Made by a program: the position numbers and the translations under genes
Shown here: in pieces, positions 1 through 11,057 of the stretch
How positions within the stretch are numbered: the stretch's first letter is position 1
Layout: each line of letters opens with the position of its first letter
Assembly: GCA_038502055.1 (NCBI GenBank)
Contig: JAXRKN010000038.1
Location: 1,922,001 to 1,986,000 of the forward strand
Source: Tanytarsus gracilentus
Lineage: Eukaryota; Arthropoda; Insecta; Diptera; Chironomidae
Reading direction: 5' to 3'
DNA: 64,000 nucleotides
The notes under the pieces: model-generated
Told to the model about the DNA's origin: nothing
The model's database searches: none
Seen by the model: only the letters and a program-made list of their open reading frames with translations

Positions 1-62
1 TGAATCATTAAAAACTGAAATAAAAATTGACATAAAAAATTTAAATCTTTTTAGCGCAATAT

Positions 63-68
63 TTTATT
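63..68 (-). terminator. Nmt polyadenylation signal
   Basis: AATAAA on the minus strand, about 140 bases after the Nmt stop codon. It is the first canonical signal downstream of the stop. Confidence 0.5.
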
Positions 69-208
69 TAATTTTTTTTGAATTCTAGATATAGAGGAAA
101 TTGTGGTTTGCATAAAGTTACTCTCTCTCTCTCGCTTTTTATGATAAGGACATTTTATAAAATTCTGACACCGTTTATCAATGCTCACACATGCACATAT
201 TTTCTCGT

Positions 209-1711
209 TTAAAGTAAAATTAGGCCAACATTATCCGGTTTCATTTGAGGGCAGCGCCAGTTATAGAGATAATATTGCAGATTCCCATCGCCAATGCCGA
301 ATTTAAGCTCTTGCAAGAATTTCTGATTTTCCATCAAATCGAGTGCATTGAAGACGTCAAAATTTAAATTTTTCGCCGACACCAAGCCATCGAAGAGCAA
401 GTCATTCAATGGAGTGGTCGATGCAATATTGTAGAACGAATATGCAGCCTTAATTTGCCTATGAACTGGATGATGCATGACGGTTGAAGGCAACGCATAG
501 TAACTGATTAAATCAGTAATTTTTCCCTCGCTATTCTCCACTATGAAGCATTCGACAATGTTCTCCTTGGGAAGGAACCAATGACGAAATTCATCTTCGC
601 TGAAGATCGGCACGAGCTGATAGTTTGCGAGATGAGTTGAAAGCAACTTAAAGGCTTCAGGCACATCTTTTTCTTCCATCTTACGGAATCCGGGTGTTTT
701 TGGTGTATCGGGTAGCTTATAAAGTTTTATGGTGCGTTGCATGGTCATGTTGCGAGCAAGACACGAAAAATTGACCTACAAAAATAAATTAATTAGCTTA
801 TTTTTATTTAATGAAAATTTCCTCTCTTTTACCTCAATTAACTTCCTTGGGTTGATAGATCGATGCCAGTAGCGGCATGTAGTTACAGGCTTTGGCAGCA
901 CAACGCCAGCAGTATAGACGGCTTGAAAAATACCCGTTAAATTGACTCGTCTTGTAATCTCGCGAATGAGCACTGGCGCAAGTCTCTTCGATCTTAATTT
1001 CTTATGAACACAGAGAAAATTAATCTCAACGACTTTGACTTGCTTCTTATACACTCGGATGTGTGCTGGAATTGCCGAAATAAATGCAATTAATCGTCCA
1101 GATTTGCTCACTCGTACGCCGGCATGCCACTCCTTGCGCCATTCAGGTGGTTGCAGTGCCCATCGGAGAAATTCAGGCTGGTAGTCAAATCTAAACATTG
1201 CATCGTCGTCCTCGACATAGTTCTCATTTAAAAGTGTATACAATTCTTTAAGAATGACGTCATTGTTCAAGTCTAGCGTGTCCCAAACGAAGCCTTCCGG
1301 AAGTGCATATGGATCTTGCTTGATCTCGGAAACAGCCTTATCCGGTTCAATAGCTTTATGGAATTCATTTTCGTCAACTTCCTCGGATGTTTCATTGATT
1401 TTCGGTACCGGTTGTGTGTTCCAAAACTTGTAGACTTTCGTAGATCCAGCGGCAGCAGCAACATCCTTACTTAGCTTCATGACCTCGTTGAGATTTAGAG
1501 CCTTAATGGTTTTCAAAACATCCTGACTATCGAGACCAGCCAACGATGAAATTTCATTGTTTTCCTCCTGACTCGATTCAATATTTTTCACATTTTCATG
1601 TACCGCATTCGACTTCTTGTTTTTCGATCTCTTCTTAGACTTTTTGCTCCTTCCTTCGCCTTGTGCGGCTTCACTATGCTCCGGTTCGTTCACATGTTGA
1701 TCCTTTTCCAT
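209..1711 (-). CDS. Nmt: Glycylpeptide N-tetradecanoyltransferase (N-myristoyltransferase), two exons
   Basis: Transfers myristate from myristoyl-CoA to the N-terminal glycine of cytosolic proteins. Coding exons are 1711-833 and 775-209, joined in phase 0 across a 57-bp GT-AG intron (832-776), giving 481 aa; Drosophila Nmt is about 470 aa. A lysine-rich ribosome-targeting-like stretch (KKSKKRSKNKK, residues 23-33) is followed by the conserved KFWNTQPVP (95-103). The myristoyl-CoA-binding core is EINFLCVHKKLRSKRL (229-244) and the segment after it. The splice junction falls inside the conserved block following HRSINPRKL. The protein ends in GLILL; in this family the C-terminal carboxylate acts as the catalytic base, so the intact end supports function. 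The start is the first ATG after upstream stops and precedes the basic region, as in relatives. RpL5 lies about 475 bp upstream on the same strand. Confidence 0.97.
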
Positions 1712-1791
1712 AATACCTAGCTTGCGTATTGACTTTTTTTATAAAGATTTTCCAATTTTTCAATTCACACAACTTTTTTGTGAAAAATAAT

Positions 1792-1805
1792 TTCACTCGA
1801 GTGAA
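1792..1805. promoter_or_regulatory. 14-bp perfect palindrome upstream of Nmt
   Basis: TTCACTCGAGTGAA reads the same on both strands, is centred on CTCGAG, and lies 81 bp upstream of the Nmt start codon. Its position suggests a promoter element for a dimeric factor. That is inference; no known motif is claimed. Confidence 0.3.
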
Positions 1806-2068
1806 GTTGAATGCGAAAGATTTGAAACTGTAAAGTCCGTTACGGTTAATTATTTATGTATCCAAAATTTATGGTGCTCAACACTGCAGTGTTAATTTAT
1901 GTCTGATTTAATTAACAACGATGAGAAAGCTGAAAATTGTATGCATCCTCAAAAAAAAGGTGTTATTTGAAAAGATAAAGTAATTTATTCTTAAAGGATA
2001 ATTTTTCTTAAATTACTAAGTTTTTAAAAAGATTTCAAATTTAGATTTAAACCTTGCCATAAATTCAT

Positions 2069-2074
2069 TTTATT
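2069..2074 (-). terminator. RpL5 polyadenylation signal
   Basis: AATAAA on the minus strand, 112 bases after the RpL5 stop codon, matching the short 3' UTRs usual for ribosomal protein genes. Confidence 0.55.
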
Positions 2075-2185
2075 CCAATGAAAAAAAAAGTGAATGAAAT
2101 AATAACATTAATTAATTATTCCAGTGCGAAACGTGATGTCAAGAGTCGCCAAGCAAGGAAGATGAAAATCTTTTTAAAGTGGCAT

Positions 2186-3352
2186 TTAGGCCTCGCTCTC
2201 GGCTTCGATGCGGGCAAGGAAGTCGACCTTGCGCTTATCGATGCCAGCTCTGTGCTGCTCGAGGGTGAGTTTAGCCTTATTCCATCTCTTCTTGGTGATT
2301 TTCTTCTCAGGTTTCTTGCCTTGTGAAGGATCAGCACGGATGGCGGCATGAGCTTTCTTGTAGAGGGTTTCAATCTGGTTGGAAGAAATAAATTGCAAAT
2401 ATTAGTTATTGTAAATAATAAACTAGGAGTTAAAATGTTAGAAACTTCACAGGAAGCTGAGAACATTGGAAAATTTTTCAGCTTTGAACTTAGAACTTTG
2501 ACTCGAGCGCTTATAAAATAAACGACGAGCCATGGTATTTACTGTAGTCCACATGCGACACCAGAAGATTAAGACTAAAGAGTTCTCTTCAACCGGCAAT
2601 TTGATGGACGTGTAAGAGAGAGAAAAGAACTTAAAACTTTTACTTACTCCGTCAGCTTGAATGCCGAGTTTGATGTAACGGGAGAATTGACGCTTGTAAG
2701 CTTCCTCATCTTCACCTTCGAGACTCTTCATGTAGTTAGCGACATGTTGTCCGAAAATGTGTTGACGATGAACACCCGCATCAAAGTTCTTATCTTCAGC
2801 ATTGTAGCCGGGGAATCGTTTGACTGAATGTGGAATATTGAGACCGCCATCGACAGCGCCTTTCATTGCGCCGAAAATACGAGCTCCAGTCGTTGTGCGT
2901 GAAAGACCAACGTCCAAGTAGCAACGGAATGCACCTGGTCCGTCTTCGACTTGTTCCACGTTGAATTGCTCTCCGGTAACGTCAGTGCAGCCAGCATAGA
3001 TGCTATCCAAGCTCAATTTCTGGAGGATGCGGCGAGCGACCAACAAGCCAGTGCAGTAAGCAGCAGCGTAGTTAGTTAAACCGACCTTAACTCCATAACG
3101 TGGCAATTCGTGTGAGTAAGCTGCACACACAATGCGATCTCCTTCGATACGAGCATAAGCGATTTGACATGTGATGTCGCGGTTGCTCAAGCGGACGATC
3201 AAACGATACTTGGGTGTATTGTATTTGTTCTTGTCCTGGAAGATAAGACGTTTTCGTGCCTGGTAGTCGGTTCTTCCCTCACGACGCCTCTTGAATTTGA
3301 CTTGATAGCGCTTGAAGTATTGTTTATTCTTGACGACCTTGACGAAACCCAT
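2186..3352 (-). CDS. RpL5: 60S ribosomal protein L5 (uL18), two coding exons
   Basis: Large-subunit protein that binds 5S rRNA and forms the 5S RNP with L11. Coding exons are 3352-2648 and 2374-2186, phase 0, joined across a 273-bp intron with donor GGA|GTAAGT and acceptor AACCAG|ATT. The product is 297 aa, against 299 in Drosophila. It opens with the invariant MGFVKVVKNKQYFKRYQVKF and contains the 5S rRNA-binding uL18 core, including VGLTNYAAAYCTGLL and ARRILQKL. The second exon supplies the lysine-rich tail with KKRWN. A 5' UTR intron is very likely: acceptor TTTCAG|AGGAAC at 3366, 14 bases before the ATG, and a strong donor CATC|GTAAGT at 3775. That gives a tiny 5' exon next to MPPE1, typical of ribosomal protein genes. 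Confidence 0.98.
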
Positions 3353-3366
3353 TTTGAAGTGTTCCT

Positions 3367-3820
3367 CTGAAATTATTTAGGACAATTCGTTACTTTAAAT
3401 GTGATTGAAAGTGAAAAAAAAAGATCCAGTTAACCTCAAAAAATTTTAAGGCTATGAAATTTGCGAAATACTTTCTAAAATTTACTTTAATATTGATAAG
3501 TTTTGTCGCTCAACGTTGTGATGAGTTTCTAATTAAGATTTAAATCATTAATTGTTGACTATTCTTAGGGTAGATAATAAAAATATTTAATATGACTGCA
3601 TGGAGACTTTTTTTTAAAGGAAAATTTTCTTCAACACTTTTTTTCGTGCAAATACGAATGACAGCAACTAAACTCCAACATTACTCAACTAACTAACCTT
3701 TTCTTTATCTAATTTCACTTAATTAACGTTTTAATGAAGCACTGGATTTGAGTTATTAATTAAAATCAACTTACGATGTGACCAATCCCGATGGCAGAAT
3801 TGTCGAAAAGAGAGAGAAAC
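3367..3820 (-). promoter_or_regulatory. RpL5 5' UTR intron, first exon and pyrimidine-rich (TOP-like) start region
   Basis: On the minus strand a donor CATC|GTAAGT (exon end 3775) pairs with the acceptor TTTCAG|AGG (exon start 3366), a 408-bp UTR intron. Immediately upstream lies TTTCTCTCTCTTTTCGAC at about 3803-3820, resembling the polypyrimidine initiator of ribosomal protein genes. The first exon would be about 30-40 nt. Splice sites are seen; the exact start site is inferred. Confidence 0.55.
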
Positions 3821-3898
3821 AAGAATGTTCGACGAAAGTTGATTATCCGACTTTTTTTTCTGTCACAAGCCGCGTCTTGTAATTTTCAAAACAAAAAA

Positions 3899-5037
3899 AT
3901 GTTTACATTCAAAAAATTTGCGAAATTTTTTCTAAAACTTTTATTTAATTTTATTGTCGTGTTGTTCTTTTGCGAATTTATCATTTATTACGTTGTCCTC
4001 TATCAGGTGAGCATGGATTATTTTAACATTTTAATAATTAAGTAATACAAATTTTTTAGTGCGACTATAAAAAAGTTCAAAATGAAATGAATGATGGAAT
4101 TAAAGCTGTAATTATTGCCGATACACACATGCTGGGACCTTTTCGAGGACATCCGTTTGATAAACTCAGGAGAGAATGGCAAATGAAGAGATCCTTTCAA
4201 ACGGCCATGCAACTATTCAGTCCTGATGTTGTTTTTATTCTCGGCGATGTGTTTGATGAGGGCAATTGGGTCGATGATGCTGGATTTAAGGAGTATGTCG
4301 AGAGATTTCATAAAATATTCAATACACCATCAAGCGCTCGAATGTATGCAATAATAGGAAATCATGATGTGAATTTTCATTATGCAATGCATCCACATTT
4401 GATCAATCGATTTCATTCTGCCTTCAATGTTTCGGGTGTTAGTTTAATTAAGGAGAGAAAGAAGACTATAAATGGCGAGACTCTTGTTAATTTCGTCATA
4501 ATCAATTCTATGGCTATGGAAGGAGACGATTGTCATTTATGTAGCGAGGCACGAAAGTCATTAAATTCAATCAACGTCCAGTTGAAAAAGCAAAAAAGAG
4601 AAAATAGTTATACGGCACCGTTTGTTCTTCAGCACTTTCCAACTTATCGTGAGTCCGACGATAATTGCATCGAAAAGAATTCAGAGAATAGTGCGAGATA
4701 TCGAGAGAAATGGGAAACACTTTCAAAGGATGCTTCAGCAACTATAGCAAGACTAATTGAGCCACGAGCGTACTTTAGTGGACACACGCATCACTACTGC
4801 TTACATGAAAATAGCGAAAAGATACCCGAGTACACTGTCGCCTCATTCAATTGGCGAAACATTGACAATCCAAGCTTTCTTTTAGCAATTTTTAAATCCA
4901 ACGATTTTACCATCTCTAAATGTGATATGCCAAAGGAGTCCACAGTTTACTTATGCTACATTATCGGATCATTTTTGTCACTTATCATTGCTTTAATTTC
5001 TTTTAAAAGAAAAATTCCTAAATCAAAAGACATGTAG
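3899..5037 (+). CDS. MPPE1: MPPE1/PGAP5-type GPI-anchor metallophosphoesterase
   Basis: Family role: removes a side-chain ethanolamine-phosphate from the GPI glycan, so that GPI-anchored proteins can leave the ER. Exons are 3899-4006 and 4060-5037, phase 0, with a 53-bp intron (CAG|GTGAGC ... TTTTTTAG|TGC), giving 361 aa; human MPPE1 has 396. An N-terminal membrane segment (about residues 11-34) precedes the calcineurin-like phosphoesterase domain. Its metal-binding motifs are ADTH (56-59), GDVFDEG (98-104), GNHD (136-139), QHFP (227-230) and GHTHH (277-281). DKLRREWQM is a family signature. A second membrane segment (about 331-350) precedes a basic tail ending KSKDM, a KxKxx dilysine ER-retrieval motif. 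The start at 3899 is preferred over an in-frame ATG at 3791, which lies inside the RpL5 first exon and would prepend a charged extension. All catalytic motifs are intact. Confidence 0.93.
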
Positions 5038-5052
5038 ATTTTTAACCGTCAA

Positions 5053-5058
5053 AATAAA
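5053..5058 (+). terminator. MPPE1 polyadenylation signal
   Basis: AATAAA 15 bases after the MPPE1 stop codon. The next gene, slmo, starts at 5241 on the same strand, so a short 3' UTR is expected. Confidence 0.5.
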
Positions 5059-5240
5059 TTTGAATTTATTTCAAAACAAATTTTTCCGAAAAGGTTTTCT
5101 CCTCGTTTTTTCTCACGGGATTCTGTGGCTCTCTTTTTTTCTTTCAAGATCATTTCAATTTAAAATTTCATAGAATTAAGTTGTGATACATATTTGCAAA
5201 TAATAAATCATAAAATTATTTAAAAAACACATAAAAAAAT

Positions 5241-7270
5241 ATGAAAATTTGGACGAGTGAACACATTTTCAAGTGAGTAAAAGTGAATTAGAAAATTTTT
5301 TGGAGAGCGAGGAATTCTTCCAGAAGCTTCGAAAGAAAAGACTCAAGATCCGTAAATTTATTCGACTATTAATGGCAATCAATTCGGCTATCAACAAGTT
5401 ATTCGGTGATTACTAAGTGTTTTCAAAATAGGATGAAAATGTTATGCAATTTGACATAAAAAGAGAAGATTTTTTTCATTATGCATGAAAAGAAAAAGAA
5501 TTGAGTTTAATTCTTGAATAGAAATGTGACAAACATATGACGCGCGTGCCCACTAATTGACTCAATCATACATTAATCAAATGCCATTATTAAGTGAGAA
5601 AGTTAGCATATGCTAGTTAGTTCAATCGATATCAGTGAAATATCTAAATTTTTTATGTATGACGTAATAAAATTTTTATTGTGGAAAATAAACCGCTATG
5701 CGTCACGAGGTCATGATAAGATAAATTTTTCCTTTGTCTTAATTTTGCGGAATTAAAAAAATAGACTTTAAAAACTTAAAATTAAATCCACTTGAAATGC
5801 ACGTGAGGCAATCAAATTCTAGTTTCAAGTAAGCAACGCAAAGCAAAAGAGAGAAAAAAAATCCACTTAGTTGCTAACGTAAAAATAATCACAAGCGGTT
5901 TTGTCACAACTCTCGCATATGATTAGAGACGTCAGATACACGCGAATAAAATACCGACCTTTGATCATTCGGCGGTAATGAAATTCTTTTCTTTTTTCAC
6001 AACGCTAACGTATCGAGATGAGAAAAAGAAATAACAGCAAAAAAATCCTTGAATGGGTTCATTATCACACCGCACATGCCTATGGGATATTTTTGGCTTA
6101 TCACTTTGCGATTTATTTTTAAAACCATCTACAATCAGTTATTGACTTTAGCCTGTATTTTTTTTATTATGTAATCTACAAATGGTCCCCCAAAGAAGAA
6201 GGAATTATAATATTATATAAACTTGGCAGACAAGAATACTCGAACAAAATTTTAATTCTTTTGACTTGAAACGTTTCGACATTGAAACTTGCGGCGGGAA
6301 TTTCCTCACTCGTAAATACTTAATAGGAAAAGTAATTAATTATTCATGTGTTACTTTTTACTTTTTAGCCATCCTTGGGAGACAGTAGTGCAGGCTGCCT
6401 GGCGAAAATATCCTAATCCCATCAACACTGCGGTTGTCGCAACGGATGTAGTAGAAAGACATGTCACAGAAGGTGTTCTTCACTCGCATCGACTGGTCAG
6501 TTCGAAGTGGTACTTCCCCAATTGGGCTCAGAGGGTAAGTAATAAGAAATAGAACCCTCAATATGTCGTTGGCATTGATCGCAACTCGTTTTATAAATGC
6601 ACACGCCGCAAGCCAACAAGTTGTCGCTCGCTCTCGGCAACTCTAGTTTCTCTTACTATTTAAATATTTATTAAAAATAGAGTTGACATGCGGTCTTTAC
6701 ATGCATCTTCTGCTGCTGCGATTAGCAACTTTTTAGTGACGCAAATCTATAATTATCACACTCTCTTTTTAGATAATTGGAACTCCAAAAGTATGTTATG
6801 CTAGTGAAAAATCAATTGTCGATCCAAATGGACGCCAAATGACGCTAAAAACCACAAATGTATCCTTCGGATCTTTCCTATCGGTCGATGAAGTGCTTGT
6901 GTATCAACCTCACCCAACAGACCCGAGTAAAACTCTTCTGCAGCAACAGGCGACGGTGAGCGTTGAGGGTGTACCGCTTAGTCGATATATGGAGGAGCAT
7001 CTTACAAACAATATAAGCTTTAATGCGGGTCGAGGGCGTCAAGGTCTCGAATGGGTGATTAATAAAATTAATACAGAGGTGAGCTTTCAAACTATTCTGC
7101 ATTTGAAAGGCGAGCAAACTTCAACAATGTATTTCTCACAGGTTAAAGAAATTACAACGACTGCCGATGATTTACTGGCGCAGACAAAGAAATCACTCGA
7201 TGGCATCACGGATACAGCTCGCAAATCAATGGACGAACTTTCGACTACACACCAAAAAATTCATCTTTAG
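5241..7270 (+). CDS. slmo: Slowmo / PRELID3-type mitochondrial intermembrane lipid-transfer protein, four exons
   Basis: PRELI/MSF1-domain protein. Family members work with a TRIAP1/Mdm35-type partner to carry phospholipid across the mitochondrial intermembrane space. Exons: 5241-5272, 6369-6534, 6773-7078 and 7142-7270 (stop TAG), giving 210 aa, against about 215 in Drosophila slmo. The 32-nt first exon encodes MKIWTSEHIF and splits the asparagine codon of N-HPWETV, so an exon too short for simple ORF calling is needed. Family landmarks are HPWETV, AAWRKYPNP, DVVERHV, HRLVSSKWYFP, SVDEVL, LSRYME and NAGRGRQGLEWVI. The last exon holds the helical tail DDLLAQTKKSLD. The third intron (7079-7141) is 63 bp, a multiple of three, without an in-frame stop, so retention would insert 21 residues. 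The gene lies downstream of MPPE1 on the same strand and converges with Cdk9. Confidence 0.94.
5273..6368 (+). other. slmo intron 1
   Basis: 1.1-kb first intron, donor AA|GTGAGT and acceptor TTTTTAG|CC. AT-rich, with no coding exon recognised. It contains CAATCGATATC at about 5625-5635, related to the DRE half-site of insect housekeeping promoters; this is weak evidence. Confidence 0.6.
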
Positions 7271-7688
7271 TACGCTAAATGTAAAAAATTCGAACATGAT
7301 CGTCAGGAATCGCATGAAGACAATGCAAGAGACAGCGCAAAATCATCGCATCGGTGATAACAATTCGACCCTTGTTATCTTTTGTACTACTTCGATGATA
7401 TTGTCACATTAGGAATTTATTTTTTTTAGTTTAAAAGAAGAGCAGTTAATGAAATTTTTCGTATCAATTCGACGAGACAAACTTTCTAATTTAATTTTAC
7501 ATGTCATTATGCCTTTTTATTTCAATATTACTTTTTGCTCCTTTAACTTAAATGTCCTTAGCAAAAAAAAGTTCATTACGTTTCGCTTCGAAAAATGGAA
7601 AAATTTCATTTTTAAATTATATCGCAGATTCATGTTGTTTTTGCTAATGAGAAAGCAAAAAAATGTTGTTTCCGGCACAGATGAGCGC

Positions 7689-7694
7689 AATAAA
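7689..7694 (+). terminator. slmo polyadenylation signal candidate
   Basis: AATAAA 419 bases after the slmo stop codon, on the same strand and before the Cdk9 3' end. Confidence 0.35.
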
Positions 7695-7782
7695 AAAATT
7701 AAGTTAAAGAAATTGTTTTTGAAAAATGAAATTTGACTTTTCTTTATCTCTTTCAGCTTCTTTAAGTTTTAAAATGATTTTT

Positions 7783-7788
7783 TTTATT
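7783..7788 (-). terminator. Cdk9 polyadenylation signal
   Basis: AATAAA on the minus strand, about 212 bases after the Cdk9 stop codon, opposite the end of slmo. Confidence 0.4.
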
Positions 7789-7999
7789 GTATATATTTTG
7801 TTTTTTTTTGTGATTTTGTAAACTAAGATTTTAAGATTTTTTTTTCTGGGTAATATAATTTAAATTAGTTGAAAAACTTTAATAGTTTCCATTCGTCTCA
7901 GATGCTCGCTAAAGAGTCAGAAAAATTCCAAGTCAAAGGCATCGTTTGTATTAAAAAGAGAAATTCAAATCATGGAGAATATTGTAAAAATTAAAATGC

Positions 8000-9484
8000 T
8001 TAGTAGACGCGATCTTGATAACTGTTATCTTGGGGACGCTGCTGGACTTGATTGGCAGCTTGTTGCTGATAACGATGCATCATTTGATTCGATCGACGTG
8101 GTGGTGCAAGAAACTCGAAGTTACTTTGAGTCAGTTGTGAGAGCATTTTATTGAGTTCACTTGGCATTGGATCGGTCCAAAAAAAGTCATGCATGAGTGC
8201 ATCGTCGGCATTTATTCGCTTTTCAGGATTAAGAATCAGCAGCTGATCGAGAAGATCAACAGCGTGCGAGTCCTTTACATATGGTCTTAGTCGTTCTTTA
8301 ACTTTACGTTTATGATTTTGCGGCAATTCCATTTTGTGGTAGAGTTCGAGTTTCTCGAGTCCAGGCCAAACATCCGGTGTAAACGAGCCGCAAAGTTGAG
8401 CACATAGTGTCAATTGTTGCTGTTCCGTTGATCCTTGCATTATGGGTGAGCGTGTCCACATTTCGGCCATAATACAGCCTGCTCCCCACATGTCAACGGG
8501 CGGTCCATAGTTCCTGTCGCCCAAAAGAAGTTCCGGAGGTCTGTACCAAAGGGTCACAACGCGATTTGTATAGCGATTCGGTTGTCCATTCTTTGATATA
8601 CTTATTGCTCGAGCAAGGCCAAAATCGGCGAGTTTTAATACGCCAGTTTTTGTTATTAGCACATTAGCAGCTTTCATATCACGATGGAGAATCTTGTTTG
8701 AGTGTATGTAATAAAGGCCATTCAGTAGTTGCTTCATTACCTTCTTAATCTCTCCAAGACTGAACTTGACATTAACATTTGAGAGTAGTCCCGCCTAAAA
8801 TACATCCATCAGCTAATTTGCTAACATATAAATCTCATCACAGAGGCGCAAACCTCTCAGAAACCTCTCAATCATCTTACCAGGTCATGTTCGCAAAAAT
8901 CAAACACCAAATAGAAGATAGATTTGTATTTGTTGTTCCTATTAGCTTTCGTTCTACATATCTCTATGAGATTAACAACATTCTCGTGCTTAAGCAGCTG
9001 GAGAATTCGGATTTCACGAAGTGCTGTAATTGGAAACTGCAAAAAGATTTTTTTCTAATTATCAAGTTTCCACCGATTGAACTCTGATCGAATCTTACGC
9101 CTTCTTTCTCATTCTCCATTAGGACTCGTTTCATTGCCACAAATTTATTGTCACTCTTTGATCGAGCCTTAAAAACTTCACTGGAAGTAAAATTCACATC
9201 AGGTAATGAATTTTTGAACTTTTCTCAAAACATTCCTCCGGAACTTACCCGAATGTGCCCTGTCCAATTTTAGCGACCTTCTCGTACTTGCTTGACTCAT
9301 CGCAGAATGGAAAGTTATCTGAAAGTAGGATAATTAGTGAATTAAAAAATGGCATTCGAAATTATTTAAAAATCTTACAATCTGAGATGTATTTCAAGCG
9401 CTGTTCGAGTGTCGCATATCCGCCACTGGTCTGTTGTGTCGATGATCCATGCTGAGTTGCTTCTTGACGCTGTGAACTTGACAT
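8000..9484 (-). CDS. Cdk9: Cyclin-dependent kinase 9 (P-TEFb catalytic subunit), five exons
   Basis: With cyclin T, phosphorylates the RNA polymerase II CTD and the pausing factors DSIF and NELF, releasing promoter-proximal pausing in the nucleus. Exons on the minus strand: 9484-9379, 9318-9249, 9180-9099, 9036-8881 and 8794-8000, with introns of 60-86 bp and matching phases. The product is 402 aa; Drosophila Cdk9 is 404. Features: glycine loop GQGTFGEV (54-61), catalytic Lys76, the name-giving PITALRE helix (88-94), catalytic loop HRDMKAAN (175-182), DFG (195-197), activation-loop Thr214 in NRYTNRVVTLWYRPPE, and the CMGC insert. The serine/glutamine-rich N-terminus and the Gln/Arg-rich C-terminal tail after PPRRSN match fly orthologues. 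All kinase residues are intact. Confidence 0.97.
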
Positions 9485-11020
9485 TTTCGATGATAAATTA
9501 TTTTATTGAAAACTTTCAGGACCATGAAAACACAAAGACGCAGTCACACAATTAAAATTTCAAAATACGTTAGAGTTAAATTTAAATCTGAGGATTAAAA
9601 AATTTAAAACTCATAATTTAAATAAGCTTTCGAAAAAGTGTTTTTCATTTATTTCGATTTCCTCTTTTTGTTTTAGATTTTCATCATTTTTTTATGACAT
9701 TTACATCATCATTCATCATTTTTTTTTGGATATTTGAGAATCGATTGTGATTGAAAAGAAATAATTTTAATGGATTTTATCACAATCGACTTACAAACTA
9801 ACACGCTACTTCATCATCTTAACATCATTCAATTTTTTTTCATTATAATTTTTAGTGATTTGCTGGAGTTAAAAAATGATCATTCGTCGAGTGTTCATTC
9901 CTTGACTCCACTTAACTCCTTCCTCCTTCCTTTAAACGTCATCGACATGTGATGGGTTTTAAACTTTGAAAAATTGGCATGGAAAGGCATTTTTAATATT
10001 TATATATATAATACGGAAATCAATCATAAATTTACAATATTTCTCATCTTCATCTTTTTCTTTTTAGAATAATAATTTTTATCTTTAAATCTTTTTATTT
10101 ATGCTAACTAGTAAATAAATCGAATTTAAGTGTGAGAGAGCTTTCATTTGTCTCTGTTATGGGTTTTCATTTTTTTTGGGCTTCATCATCTTATGTTTAA
10201 TATCTTGCATCGATCGCTTTATGTGTTTCAGAAGCATTTTATTTTTTTTTGTGGAGAAAACTAAACGCATTTTATATCAATTCATAATGCAAGGGAGGAA
10301 AGTGTTGAATTTTTTTCTTCAAATTAGCAGAAATTCTTCCATCCCTTGTTTAATTCTTTTCTTAAAGTGAAAAAATTCTCAATTATAAACTTTAGCATAT
10401 TCGCACGTGAAGAATATATTTTCTATAGGAATAAATGGAAAAGTTTTTTTTTGCGAGGGGAGGAAAGAAATGAAGGATGATTTTCTTAATTATTTTCAGC
10501 TAATTTTTTTTGAGTCGTATCTTACAATTTATATTTTTTTCTTTATCCTTTAAAGTGTGTGTGTTAAAGTGAAGGCATTTTTCGCATTTTAAGTGGCTTT
10601 GATCATGTATAATAACAATACTTAATAATGTTCATTTACTTTAGAGCTTTTTAATTTTTTTTTCATATTCTTTTTTTGTTGTAAGCTCCATGCGTGAGTG
10701 TGTATGTGTACATTTTTATCATCTTAATAATCTCCAATCACAATGCATTTTTGTCTTAATTTATATTGAATTTTTTGTTGATTATGATAATTTTTTTTCT
10801 CATTTATTTATAAGTGTTTGCAATAAAAATCTCTTTTGCCGATGTTTGAATTTTATCCTTTCTTCTTTCCTCTGCATAAATTGTAAAAATTTAATTTATC
10901 ATTTTGAAAGCTTTTTCATCATCATCATATTTAAGTATGTAGGTGTGAGTTACTTCAAAACTCTCTTTTAACCTTCTTCAGATTGGCACAAAATTATTAA
11001 GTAAACATTCTTAATGTTGA

Positions 11021-11022
<2 letters not shown>

Positions 11023-11054
<32 letters not shown>
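11023..11054 (+). repeat. (GA)16 microsatellite
   Basis: Thirty-two uninterrupted bases of GA repeats. Shorter GA/TC tracts are scattered through the whole window, but this is the longest pure one seen. Confidence 0.9.

Positions 11055-11057
<3 letters not shown>

Larger units (their letters stand above)
1712..2185. other. Nmt upstream / RpL5 downstream intergenic region
   Basis: AT-rich spacer between two minus-strand genes, expected to hold the Nmt promoter and the RpL5 3' UTR. No further coding exon is seen. A perfect 14-bp palindrome, TTCACTCGAGTGAA, sits at 1792-1805, about 80 bp upstream of the Nmt ATG, and could be a binding site. The RpL5 poly(A) signal lies at 2069-2074. Confidence 0.6.
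7271..7999. other. Convergent 3' ends of slmo and Cdk9
   Basis: Holds the 3' UTRs of slmo (plus) and Cdk9 (minus). Candidate signals are AATAAA at 7689-7694 on the plus strand and at 7783-7788 on the minus strand. The two transcripts would therefore end about 50-100 bp apart without overlap. Plus-strand ORFs here (7167-7412 and 7449-7736) are low-complexity and unlike any known protein. Confidence 0.6.

Noticed and set aside
3791..3898. Upstream in-frame ATG extending MPPE1 by 36 residues
   Set aside because: It falls within the inferred RpL5 first exon/initiator region and would put a charged extension before the membrane anchor; the 3899 ATG gives the family architecture.
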